Positions 49,150 through 57,212 of a stretch of 57,212 bases of DNA are shown one piece after another. Source of the stretch: Candidatus Kaiserbacteria bacterium RIFCSPHIGHO2_01_FULL_53_31 (GTDB lineage: Bacteria; Patescibacteriota; Minisyncoccia; Phycocordibacterales; Phycocordibacteraceae); the NCBI GenBank assembly GCA_001781095.1, contig MFKU01000016.1:1-57212 (forward strand), in the 5' to 3' direction. The notes under the pieces were generated by a model. It saw only the letters and a list, made by a program, of their open reading frames with translations. It was not told the DNA's origin and made no database searches. The translations under genes and the position numbers were made by a program. The stretch's first letter is position 1; each line of letters starts with the position of its first letter.

Positions 49150-50198
49150 AGAGAATTAAGTAGCTCTACTGTCGCGGTAACCATTTTTTCTTCAGAAAAT
49201 TTTGAACCATTCTCACTCCTGGGCCGATGAGTCGCCACTAACGCCTGCACGAGCGCATGCGTATCGCCGACGGGTACCAGCATACCGTTCACACCGTTCT
49301 CGATAACTTCGCTGTTTCCTCCTGCATTGGTCGCAATAACTGGAACCCCGAGCGCGAGCGCCTCGATTAACAGATGTGAGAGCCCTTCGTACGAAGAATT
49401 GAGGACGAATACTGCTGCACTCTGCATAGTCGCGAGCGTATCCGCGTGTGAGAGCTGGCCCGTAAAGACGAACCGGCCAGGGATTTTCTCTTCAGCTTGC
49501 TGCGTGAGTAGAGCGCGTTCCGGCCCATCGCCAATAATGGCGAGTGATGCAGACAGTGCTTCCGCAGCATCTATGACACTCCCTATGTTCTTCCAGGGCA
49601 CGAGGCGCCCGGCCGTTACCACGAGGGGTCGAGGAAGTTTTGCGACGGCATCTGGTACTGTTCCCAGATTTTCAAGCAACACGGCATTATAGATAACTTC
49701 GATTTTCTCGCTTGGAATACTCCACGCTGCAACAATTTTCTTCAGATACTCGCTCGGCACGATCACGCGCGTCGCGGTTGCCGCGACACGCGTTTGGACC
49801 CATCGCAGTACGCGTACCGCAAGCGGCACATCGTTTGTCTTCACGAACTTGTCCAGACTCTCTGCGACATCGTATCGTTGCCTGCCCTGCTCCCACGCGT
49901 AATCGCCCACTATTTTCACTATGAATGGCTTTCCTGCTCTCTTGGCCGCGCGCATTGCCGGCAATCCCACAGACACGGGATCGAGCGCGAGAACGGCATC
50001 AGCGACGCGCGCGGCCCGCAATACGCGGCGATAGTACGCGCAGTGCCTAATTATCTTCGGGAGATGCCTCACACCGCTAAACGTGATGAGCTCGACCTCT
50101 ATGCCTCTTTTTGGCAGAGCTTCAGCAAGGATCTTTGCATATGTTGCGGGTCCGCCAATCTCCGGCGGATACAAGGGTGTCGCGATAACGATCCTCAT
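49146..50198 (-). CDS. Family 4 glycosyltransferase
   Basis: MRIVIATPLYPPEIGGPATYAKILAEAL; VVTAGRLVPWKNIGSVIDAA; NSSYEGLSHLLIEALALGVPVIATNAGGN. Confidence 0.93.
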   Translation of the reverse strand: MRIVIATPLYPPEIGGPATYAKILAEALPKRGIEVELITFSGVRHLPKIIRHCAYYRRVLRAARVADAVLALDPVSVGLPAMRAAKRAGKPFIVKIVGDYAWEQGRQRYDVAESLDKFVKTNDVPLAVRVLRWVQTRVAATATRVIVPSEYLKKIVAAWSIPSEKIEVIYNAVLLENLGTVPDAVAKLPRPLVVTAGRLVPWKNIGSVIDAAEALSASLAIIGDGPERALLTQQAEEKIPGRFVFTGQLSHADTLATMQSAAVFVLNSSYEGLSHLLIEALALGVPVIATNAGGNSEVIENGVNGMLVPVGDTHALVQALVATHRPRSENGSKFSEEKMVTATVELLNSL

Positions 50199-51346
50199 GC
50201 GAGTATGGTACTTGCTTTACACACCGTTTCAAAGAGCACATGCATCTGCCGCGAAATGGTGTTCCAGTCATATTTCTCGCGAACAAGCGCGAGGCCATTT
50301 CTTCTCACTCGTGTCACTTTCTCTGGGTTTGTCATAATGTCTTTCACTGCATACGCGATTTGTTCCGGAGAATTAACATCAACTGCCCAACCCGTGGTCG
50401 GTTTGTTTGGATTCCGCTTTTCATCAAATAGGAAATCCGCGATGCCGCCTTCCTGCGTCGCGATGACCGGCAGGCCAACTGCCAGCGCTTCGATGAACGC
50501 ATTCCCCATGCCTTCAGAACGCGAAGGACGAATGAAAATATGAGCAGTCGCAAATGCTTGCGCGAGTGCCGCGTGCGCGATGTATCCCTTGAACAATACA
50601 CGGTCCGAAACGCGCAGCTCCTCGGAGAGTCTTTGTAATTCCGCCTCGTCGGGACCGCTGCCATAAATAACGAACTGTATGTTCTCTGGCAAAAGTACTA
50701 GAGAGCGGATCACGTCATCGAGAGCGTTCTTATGCACCAAACGTGACGCCGTAATCAGATTGACAACTCCTGCAGTCACGAGAGAAGGATGCCGCATTTC
50801 GGTAAAACGACTGAGGTCAACGCCGTTCGGAATGACCCCAATCTCCTGCGCGAAGCCCATACGCGCGGCCCATACAGCCAGAAACGTCGATATCGTCTGG
50901 ACACGGCACGCGTGTCTGAAGCCAAACGAGAGAACAGGGCGCAACGGAAGGATAAACCATCTCGTAAACATGCGCCCCCAGGGATCCCCCTCCTGCAGAG
51001 AGAGCAGATAAGGCGTGCGTATGCCGCGATTGCGTAGCAGCACGATCGGGAACAGCATGTAACTCATCATTGCCCAGAAAGCATCATAGTGATGCTGTTG
51101 ATTGAGACGCGCGGCAAATCCTGCCGCACGCGGCACAAATAATATCTTCTGAAGATATGAAGCACCGTTTCCTATACGATGCACGAGCACGTTACCCATA
51201 CGTTCCTCTTGTTGTTCGTTTTCAAAACGGAGTGTGATGAGATGAAATTCGATATCGTCAATGCGATCAGTGATTTCTTTAATGGCAATTTCCGCACCGC
51301 CTACGTGCGGGAAATACGCGAGAGAGAAAATTAATATCTTTTTCAT
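50195..51346 (-). CDS. Family 4 glycosyltransferase
   Basis: MKKILIFSLAYFPHVGGAEIAIKEI; LITASRLVHKNALDDVIRSL; PSRSEGMGNAFIEALAVGLPVIATQEGG. Confidence 0.93.
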   Translation of the reverse strand: MKKILIFSLAYFPHVGGAEIAIKEITDRIDDIEFHLITLRFENEQQEERMGNVLVHRIGNGASYLQKILFVPRAAGFAARLNQQHHYDAFWAMMSYMLFPIVLLRNRGIRTPYLLSLQEGDPWGRMFTRWFILPLRPVLSFGFRHACRVQTISTFLAVWAARMGFAQEIGVIPNGVDLSRFTEMRHPSLVTAGVVNLITASRLVHKNALDDVIRSLVLLPENIQFVIYGSGPDEAELQRLSEELRVSDRVLFKGYIAHAALAQAFATAHIFIRPSRSEGMGNAFIEALAVGLPVIATQEGGIADFLFDEKRNPNKPTTGWAVDVNSPEQIAYAVKDIMTNPEKVTRVRRNGLALVREKYDWNTISRQMHVLFETVCKASTILA

Positions 51347-51363
51347 CGCTTGAGGCGACTCGA

Positions 51364-52587
51364 TTACAAAACCAGAAGTGCGCCACCCGCAAGCGCGATG
51401 ACACCCAGGAATCCCATGACCCATGGAGATCGGAAAATACCCGACGTATCGCGAGCGGGAGGGGCGACAAGAGCCGGCTCTTCAGAGACCGGAGACGTTA
51501 CCGCCCCAAGAGCGGCGAGCTCACTCGTCGCGCTTGGGGCACTCACTTCTTCAACATATGCTTGTCGGGTTATGTTTATAGCAGAGCCGACGCTTTGGCC
51601 GTTCCCCTGATTACGAGCCGCTCTGGGATCGACCGTCTGCTTAATATAAGAACTCGAGACAGCGGAAGAAGGTTGCGCCGCGTGCTCACTCGACGAGACA
51701 CTTGCGCTCGCTTGCAGTGCTGGGTACTGGGCAGCGATACCGCCACCCGGATACGCGAGAATCGCGGTGGACGTCATTGACAATTTGGTAACGGTCGAGG
51801 GAAAGAGGACATCGGTGTTCGGCAGGAGCATCGTGCCCCGCGGCACACGGAATGACCCTGGACTGGCGAAAAGCGCCCACCCCGAGAGATCAAGTCGCTC
51901 GTTTGATTCGTTAGCAACGAGTATGCCTTCACTCGTCACGGAACGAATTTGCACCTGCGCGGGACGTACCGTCACCACCAATTCGTCGCGGCCCGTGGTC
52001 GGGCCGTCGACGGCTTCAGCGACGATCAGATAGGTTCCCGCATAACGATAGGTCTTCGTCGTTTTGATCCCCCTTCCCGAAGATCCGTCACCAAAACTCC
52101 AGCTGACGCGGGCCGCTGGATCGATGATACCGTTTTTGGTCTTCGCGCTTGCCGAAAGTTCTAGGGGGACCGCTATGAATGCGTTCGGGTCGGCTGCAAT
52201 TTCTACGGTGAGCGCTACAGGTGGCGTTTTAGATGAGGACGTGCCGGATTTCTTTGTAGCGGCAGCGCCGGACTCTGTCGACGTAGCTGCCGCTTCTGTT
52301 TCGGAATCGGCGGGCTCTGGCGTGTCAGTATCGCCAACAGTAATGAACGCTTCGAGCGCCGCATACGTACTTGGACCGATACCGCTCACATTCTGTATGT
52401 CCTCTTTCTTGGCGAATGAACCATGTTGCGTGCGGTAGTCGATAATTGCCGCTGCTTTGGCGGGACCGATGCCGGGAAGCGTCTCGAGGAGTACTGCGTC
52501 GGCGGTGTTGATGTTCATTAGCGCCGCCTGTGCGCCAACCGGCAGCATGAGAAGTAGCAGAAGAACAACCAAAAAGTAGGTGCGCAT
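51364..52587 (-). CDS. Secreted/anchored ComEA-like HhH + PKD + lamin-tail domain protein
   Basis: Signal peptide MRTYFLVVLLLLLMLPVGAQA; NINTADAVLLETLPGIGPAKAAAIIDYR; WSFGDGSSGRG (PKD); SNERLDLSGWALFASPGSFRVPRGTMLLPNTDVLFP (LTD); C-terminal TM. Confidence 0.82.
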   Translation of the reverse strand: MRTYFLVVLLLLLMLPVGAQAALMNINTADAVLLETLPGIGPAKAAAIIDYRTQHGSFAKKEDIQNVSGIGPSTYAALEAFITVGDTDTPEPADSETEAAATSTESGAAATKKSGTSSSKTPPVALTVEIAADPNAFIAVPLELSASAKTKNGIIDPAARVSWSFGDGSSGRGIKTTKTYRYAGTYLIVAEAVDGPTTGRDELVVTVRPAQVQIRSVTSEGILVANESNERLDLSGWALFASPGSFRVPRGTMLLPNTDVLFPSTVTKLSMTSTAILAYPGGGIAAQYPALQASASVSSSEHAAQPSSAVSSSYIKQTVDPRAARNQGNGQSVGSAINITRQAYVEEVSAPSATSELAALGAVTSPVSEEPALVAPPARDTSGIFRSPWVMGFLGVIALAGGALLVL

Positions 52588-52597
52588 GTGCATTTCG

Positions 52598-54385
52598 TTA
52601 CTCAAGCGCCTCACCCTTCAGTATCTTCCGAAGCGTGTCCTCGGGAACTTCAAAGGGCTTCTTCTCTGAAGTGGCAGGAGCGTGTGAGGTACTTCGCGGC
52701 GGCGGTGTAGGTTGACCTGGCTCTCTGGCTGGTTCTTGTCTTGGATGTTCGTCGCCCTGCTTTGACTTTTGGCTGCGTGTTATCACGTCTGATAGTGCAC
52801 CTTTCAGTGACTCTTGATTCTGTGTCTTTGTCTGCTTTTTCTCCGCGCTGTCTTTGGTCGTCATCGCACGGAGAATAGACTTCAAATCTTCCGCTGACTT
52901 GCCCACCGGAGTCGACGCGGCCTTGGCAGTCGTCACTTCAGGTTTCTGTATCTCCCCTCGAGGACGTTCGACGGGTTGGTATTGCGGTCGCGGCGCGCGA
53001 ATATCACTCTGCGGTCGCACTGCCATTTCTCGCACAGGAGCGCGGGTGATAGGCCTTTTTCTCATGCGCGCATCGGGTGGTGCCTCAGACGCCAAAGCAT
53101 CTGCGAGCTCCTCCATAATGCTGTTCTCTACTTGCACCCGTGGGGCGGTGAATGCTGCTCGCGACGCTTCAATGACCTTGTCGCGATATGATGCCGGCGG
53201 CGCTTCTATGGGCGGAATGGTAACCGCTGAGAACGGTGCCGAGCCGACGCCGTCGATCATGAGCGAAAGGTAGACTTGCCTCTTATCGAGGGCCACAACG
53301 TCTTCTTTCGTAAACTTCGGCATGAATACTGTCTCGAGAACTTCGGCGTCAAATGGACCGACGCGGAAGGAAACCGTCGTGCCGACGTTGCCGAAGACCG
53401 CATCGCGCACCTCCTCTTCCATCTGCTCGATGTACTGATTAGTGATTATGAGGTCGAGCTTATATTTACGCGATTCGGAGAGGATCTCGGCGAAAGTCTC
53501 GTTCGCGAAGTTCTGAAATTCGTCGACATAAAAATAGAAGTGCGGGAGTTTCTGCATCTCGCTCGAGGTGGTGCCTGCACGACTCATCGCGCCCAGGAAG
53601 ATGCGCGTCGTGAGCATCGAGCCGAGGAGACGCATGTTCGTCTCGCCAATAAGTCCTTTTGAGAGATTCATGATGAGGATCTTCTTCTCGTCCATCATCG
53701 TCCGGATGTCGAACGAGGACTTCGGCTGACCGATGATATTTCGAATGAGCGGATTGCCCGTGAACTGGCCGACCTTATTTTGAATGGCAGGCGTCGCTTC
53801 CTGGGTGTACCGATCGCCATAGTTGGCGAATTCCTTCGTCCAAAAGTCCTTCACAACCGGATCCTTCACGTTGTCCACCACCTTCGTTCGATAGGCCTTA
53901 TCGGTGTACATGCGATTCACTCCGAGAAGCGTCGCATCCGGATATTCGAGCAATGCAAGCAGTGTGTTCGTGAGGATGTATTCCATGCGGGCGCTCCACG
54001 CGTCCTCCCATATCTTCTTGAAGGTCGCCATGAGGCCGGAGACGACGAGGTGGCGCTTATCGTAGCCGACGTCTTCCATCACGTTGAATGCGATGGGGTG
54101 CTCGAGATCGAAGGGAGCGAAGTACACGACATCTTTTATCCGGTCTTCGGGGATATAGTCGAGAAGGCGCTCCACGGTAGCGCCGTGCGGGTCAAGGAAG
54201 GCGATACCTTCCCCGTTGCGGATATCCTGAATCGCCATGTTCTCGAGCACCGTCGACTTGCCCATGCCCGTCTTCCCGATGATGTACATGTGGCGGTCAC
54301 GATCCTTCGCTTTAATACCGAACGGTATGTTCTTCCCGCGCGAATCAGTGGCCGCGAAATAGGTTACGCGTTCTGGATTCTCCAT
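52598..54385 (-). CDS. Type IV secretion TraG/VirD4-like (DUF87-type) ATPase
   Basis: MYIIGKTGMGKSTVLENMAIQDIRNGEGIAFLDPHG; FYFYVDEFQNFANETFAEILSESRKYKLDLIITNQYIEQ. Confidence 0.9.
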   Translation of the reverse strand: MENPERVTYFAATDSRGKNIPFGIKAKDRDRHMYIIGKTGMGKSTVLENMAIQDIRNGEGIAFLDPHGATVERLLDYIPEDRIKDVVYFAPFDLEHPIAFNVMEDVGYDKRHLVVSGLMATFKKIWEDAWSARMEYILTNTLLALLEYPDATLLGVNRMYTDKAYRTKVVDNVKDPVVKDFWTKEFANYGDRYTQEATPAIQNKVGQFTGNPLIRNIIGQPKSSFDIRTMMDEKKILIMNLSKGLIGETNMRLLGSMLTTRIFLGAMSRAGTTSSEMQKLPHFYFYVDEFQNFANETFAEILSESRKYKLDLIITNQYIEQMEEEVRDAVFGNVGTTVSFRVGPFDAEVLETVFMPKFTKEDVVALDKRQVYLSLMIDGVGSAPFSAVTIPPIEAPPASYRDKVIEASRAAFTAPRVQVENSIMEELADALASEAPPDARMRKRPITRAPVREMAVRPQSDIRAPRPQYQPVERPRGEIQKPEVTTAKAASTPVGKSAEDLKSILRAMTTKDSAEKKQTKTQNQESLKGALSDVITRSQKSKQGDEHPRQEPAREPGQPTPPPRSTSHAPATSEKKPFEVPEDTLRKILKGEALE

Positions 54386-54392
54386 CGTTTTT

Positions 54393-54398
54393 AGTATA
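54393..54398 (-). promoter_or_regulatory. -10 box TATACT, 7 nt upstream of ATG 54385
   Basis: Reverse complement GCTATACTAAAAACGATGGAG. Confidence 0.6.
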
Positions 54399-54447
54399 GC
54401 AAAGTGCCGCGTATGAAAGGCATACAAACTCTTGCCCAATGTGCACA

Positions 54448-54696
54448 CTAAATGGGGGAAATATTGCGCGGTGGTTCTAATTCTGCTGGCTGATCTGCCT
54501 TCTGAGGAGGAATGGTTGGTATCTCTATTGACTGCTCTTTGATTTGTATTCCCCGCGTCCGGAGCGAGAACCCAATACCGAGTACGCACACACCAAGAAC
54601 GGTAGTGAGGAAAGAGCGGATAGGACTCGGGAAGCCCGAAATAGGCACGAGGATGGTGATGACACCAAGAAGCATAAGGGTTCCTGATCGAGACAT
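54448..54696 (-). CDS. Small membrane protein of unknown function
   Basis: 82 aa with two hydrophobic segments (LMLLGVITILVPISGF, FLTTVLGVCVLGIGFSL). Confidence 0.55.
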   Translation of the reverse strand: MSRSGTLMLLGVITILVPISGFPSPIRSFLTTVLGVCVLGIGFSLRTRGIQIKEQSIEIPTIPPQKADQPAELEPPRNISPI

Positions 54697-54709
54697 TAGA
54701 AGCAGTGTA

Positions 54710-55405
54710 TCAGGGTTCGATTATGACCACAAATTCACCCCTCACATGGTCGGGGTGAGCTTTGAAATATGCCTGCACATCTCCAACGGTTCCCGAGGTT
54801 ACTTCTTCGTGAATCTTGGTGAGCTCGCGGGCGATGGTGACACTGGAAATACGCAGCGCTTCCAACTCATCGAGCAATTTAATAATGCGGTGAGGCGACT
54901 CATAGAGCACAACAGGGATATCAGAAGATGCTAATTTCTTGAGCGCTGTTTGACGACCTTTTTTATGCGGTAAGAATCCGAGAAAGGTAAATCCCGTTGT
55001 GTCTAATCCTGCAATAGAGAGCGCGGTGGTAAGTGCAGATGGACCCGGTATCGCTTCGATTGTTATTCCAACATTCTTGAGAATGTGAGAATGTTCTCGT
55101 ACCGCTCTCACCATACGTGCGCCCGGATCAGAAATGCCGGGCGTGCCCGCATCGCTCACATAGGCAACATGCTCCCCTGCTTCGAGCCGTGCGATTATTT
55201 CGTCGGCTTTCTGCATTTCCGTCGCTGCATCAAGCCGCTGGAGGGGCTTCTTTATTTGATATCGCGCAAGCAGTTTCGATATAATCCGTGTGTCTTCAGC
55301 ATAGATAACGTCGCACTCTTTCAGCGTGCGTAGCGCGCGCAGCGTAATATCCTCCAAATTTCCTATTGGTGTGGCGACGATTGAGAGAGTTCCTGTGTTG
55401 GTCAT
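54710..55405 (-). CDS. rsmI: 16S rRNA (cytidine-2'-O)-methyltransferase
   Basis: GTLSIVATPIGNLEDITLRALRTLKECDVIYAEDTR; YVSDAGTPGISDPGARMV; IPGPSALTTALSIAGL. Confidence 0.96.
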   Translation of the reverse strand: MTNTGTLSIVATPIGNLEDITLRALRTLKECDVIYAEDTRIISKLLARYQIKKPLQRLDAATEMQKADEIIARLEAGEHVAYVSDAGTPGISDPGARMVRAVREHSHILKNVGITIEAIPGPSALTTALSIAGLDTTGFTFLGFLPHKKGRQTALKKLASSDIPVVLYESPHRIIKLLDELEALRISSVTIARELTKIHEEVTSGTVGDVQAYFKAHPDHVRGEFVVIIEP

Positions 55406-56709
55406 ATAGAATGCATGACGAGTTTATCCGCCACCTTATATATATCGCCCGCGCCCACGGTGATGATGGTGTCGCTCGCATTTGCCTCATTTAGAGTGTG
55501 CTCGATTGCGTCAAATGAGGGCAGTGCCTGTGCATCGACGCCGGTGGCGCGGATGCGCTCGGCAAGTATTTCATTTGAAATTGAACCGTCGTCGACTTCC
55601 CTCGCAGCATAGATAGGCGCAATGAAGACTTTGTCGGCATCCGCGAACGCAGTCGCGAATTCATCGAGCAAATCACGCGTGCGGCTGTAGAGATGCGGAT
55701 GAAATGCGACAAACACTTTTCCTTGCAAACCGTAAGGCGTCGCCTTACGGTTTTTCGCACGAAGTGCCTTCAATGTTTCTCGCACTGCTGTGGGGTGGTG
55801 TGCATAATCGTCGTACACATCGGCTCCCTGAGCCGTTTTGCCCTTGTAATCAAATCGACGCCAGGTGCCCTGGAACGATGCAAGTGACTCCATTATCTGA
55901 AAGTCCGAAATACTCGGTAGCACTGCACGCGCGGCCGCAGCGGCCGCGCGTGCATTCATCTCATTAAATCCTCCAGGTAGTTGAAGCGTATACGCTGGCT
56001 CTGCCATATAATCAATTACCTTTACTCTTGTATTCGGTAGCAGAGGCACAATATTTGGATTATGTGTGTCAGTTACAATTGATCCACTTTCTGGTACTTT
56101 TTCAATCGCTTTCGTAAATGTCTCTTGGACTGCCTCAAGTGAGGAAAACCAGTCTGTGTGATCCCACTCGAGATTCGTAATCACGAGCACCTGCGGCGAG
56201 AGCTCGAGCAAGTGATCTTTGTATTCGCATGCCTCGACCACGAATAAATCTGAATCTCCGTGTACGTAATTAGATGCGAAATCCTTCATGATTGAACCCA
56301 CAACCACTGTCGGCGACGCTCCTGCATCTTTCAATATCTTCGCCAGCATGCCGGTGGTCGTTGTCTTCCCGTGCGTACCAGCAACGGCGACTGTCTTCTT
56401 TCCTTCTGACACTTTTCCTAACATCGCAAAATAAGAGAACTGTGGAATACCGCGCTGGAGGGCTTCTGTGCGTTCTGGATTATTTTGGGGTACTGAGTCG
56501 CTATACACCACGACTGTAACGTCGGCAGGTACATTCTCGCTCTTTTGTCCGATAATTACTTTAATACCTTTTCTTTCCAAAAGTTCAGTCACCGGACTCG
56601 CCTCTCGATCTGAACCAGTCACCTGTTTCCCTTCATGCGCATAGAGCTGCGCGAGCGCAGACATGCCGATCCCCCCAATGCCAATAAAAAAGACTTTTTC
56701 TGCCTTCAT
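55402..56709 (-). CDS. murC: UDP-N-acetylmuramate-L-alanine ligase
   Basis: VFFIGIGGIGMSALAQLYAHEGKQVTGSD; VAGTHGKTTTTGML; FHPHLYSRTRDLLDEFA. Confidence 0.97.
   Translation of the reverse strand: MKAEKVFFIGIGGIGMSALAQLYAHEGKQVTGSDREASPVTELLERKGIKVIIGQKSENVPADVTVVVYSDSVPQNNPERTEALQRGIPQFSYFAMLGKVSEGKKTVAVAGTHGKTTTTGMLAKILKDAGASPTVVVGSIMKDFASNYVHGDSDLFVVEACEYKDHLLELSPQVLVITNLEWDHTDWFSSLEAVQETFTKAIEKVPESGSIVTDTHNPNIVPLLPNTRVKVIDYMAEPAYTLQLPGGFNEMNARAAAAAARAVLPSISDFQIMESLASFQGTWRRFDYKGKTAQGADVYDDYAHHPTAVRETLKALRAKNRKATPYGLQGKVFVAFHPHLYSRTRDLLDEFATAFADADKVFIAPIYAAREVDDGSISNEILAERIRATGVDAQALPSFDAIEHTLNEANASDTIITVGAGDIYKVADKLVMHSI
55727..55753. repeat. 27-bp palindrome inside murC (13-bp arms, 1-nt centre)
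   Basis: aaaccgtaaggcg-t-cgccttacggttt. Confidence 0.9.
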
Positions 56710-56753
56710 AATCTCGTACCCGCAGGATATCAGAAATCTGGTAAACTGCCCTC

Positions 56754-57212
56754 ATGAGTCGAGTCTATGGCAAGGCCTACTTCTGGTCCGAGATTGTGCC
56801 TATCGAAGATGCCGCCCTTTCAGTCACCAGTTCCGCCATTCTCTATGGCCTTAGTGTCTACACTGTTCTACCCGTCTGCGTCACCAAGGATGGCCTCGCG
56901 GCCTTTCGCATTCCTGAACATTTCAACCGATTGATCCAATCGGCACGGGTTATGGGCATCGACACGTTTGAGCCAGAATGGACAGAGGAGAGATTCACTG
57001 CCGCAATACGGGAGCTCGTCGCTGCCAATGACGTCCGCGAGGACGTGTTCGTACGCGCAACGGTGCATGTGACTGCGAAGGTGGCAGGGGTTCGTTCTCG
57101 CGGTCTCGCCACGACGCTCAGCATCTTTATTTATGAAGCAGCGCCAATATTGCCGCAGACAGGTGCCCGATTAAAGACGAGCGTATGGCGTCGCGTGTCA
57201 GACGCCTCGATC
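56754..57212 (+). CDS. ilvE: Partial branched-chain amino acid aminotransferase-like (class IV PLP), runs off the right edge
   Basis: Open frame to the window end: MSRVYGKAYFWSEIVPIEDAALSVTSSAILYGLSVYTVLPVCVTKDGLAAFRIPEHFNRLIQSARVMGID... Confidence 0.75.
   Translation, partial: MSRVYGKAYFWSEIVPIEDAALSVTSSAILYGLSVYTVLPVCVTKDGLAAFRIPEHFNRLIQSARVMGIDTFEPEWTEERFTAAIRELVAANDVREDVFVRATVHVTAKVAGVRSRGLATTLSIFIYEAAPILPQTGARLKTSVWRRVSDASI

Overview
The window looks like a contiguous chromosomal segment of a Candidate Phyla Radiation bacterium (Patescibacteria/Parcubacteria-like, inferred from gene style only). Genetic code 11 fits. I see no tRNA, rRNA, CRISPR array or transposase. From left to right it contains:
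(i) A surface repeat protein running off the left edge on the minus strand. It is an open frame from 2698 to 1 and is missing from the supplied ORF track.
(ii) A compact minus-strand F1-type ATPase operon (epsilon, beta, gamma, alpha, delta, b-like; 3040-8242). No a subunit or normal c subunit is visible. In the expected atpE position sits a 619-aa HTH-TM-surface protein ending in a c-subunit-like 'GRNP' hairpin that lacks the membrane carboxylate.
(iii) A third membrane-anchored HTH protein, then gatB, obgE, secA, a 30-aa Lys/Arg histone-like peptide, and murB.
(iv) A surface-glycan locus of about 34 kb (17.6-51.3 kb). It includes a phosphonate module (CTP nucleotidyltransferase-PEP mutase fusion, phosphonopyruvate decarboxylase, Fe-ADH) divergent from a CDP-glycerol glycerophosphotransferase-like gene, a KdsB/KdsC-like pair, and several unusual fusion proteins.
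(v) A ComEA-HhH/PKD/lamin-tail protein, a TraG/VirD4-like ATPase, rsmI, murC, and an ilvE-like gene running off the right edge.
The best candidates for undescribed biology are the F1-ATPase/HTH-surface-protein operon and the predicted CMP-hydroxyethylphosphonate glycan-decoration module. All assignments come from reading motifs by eye; no database search was run.
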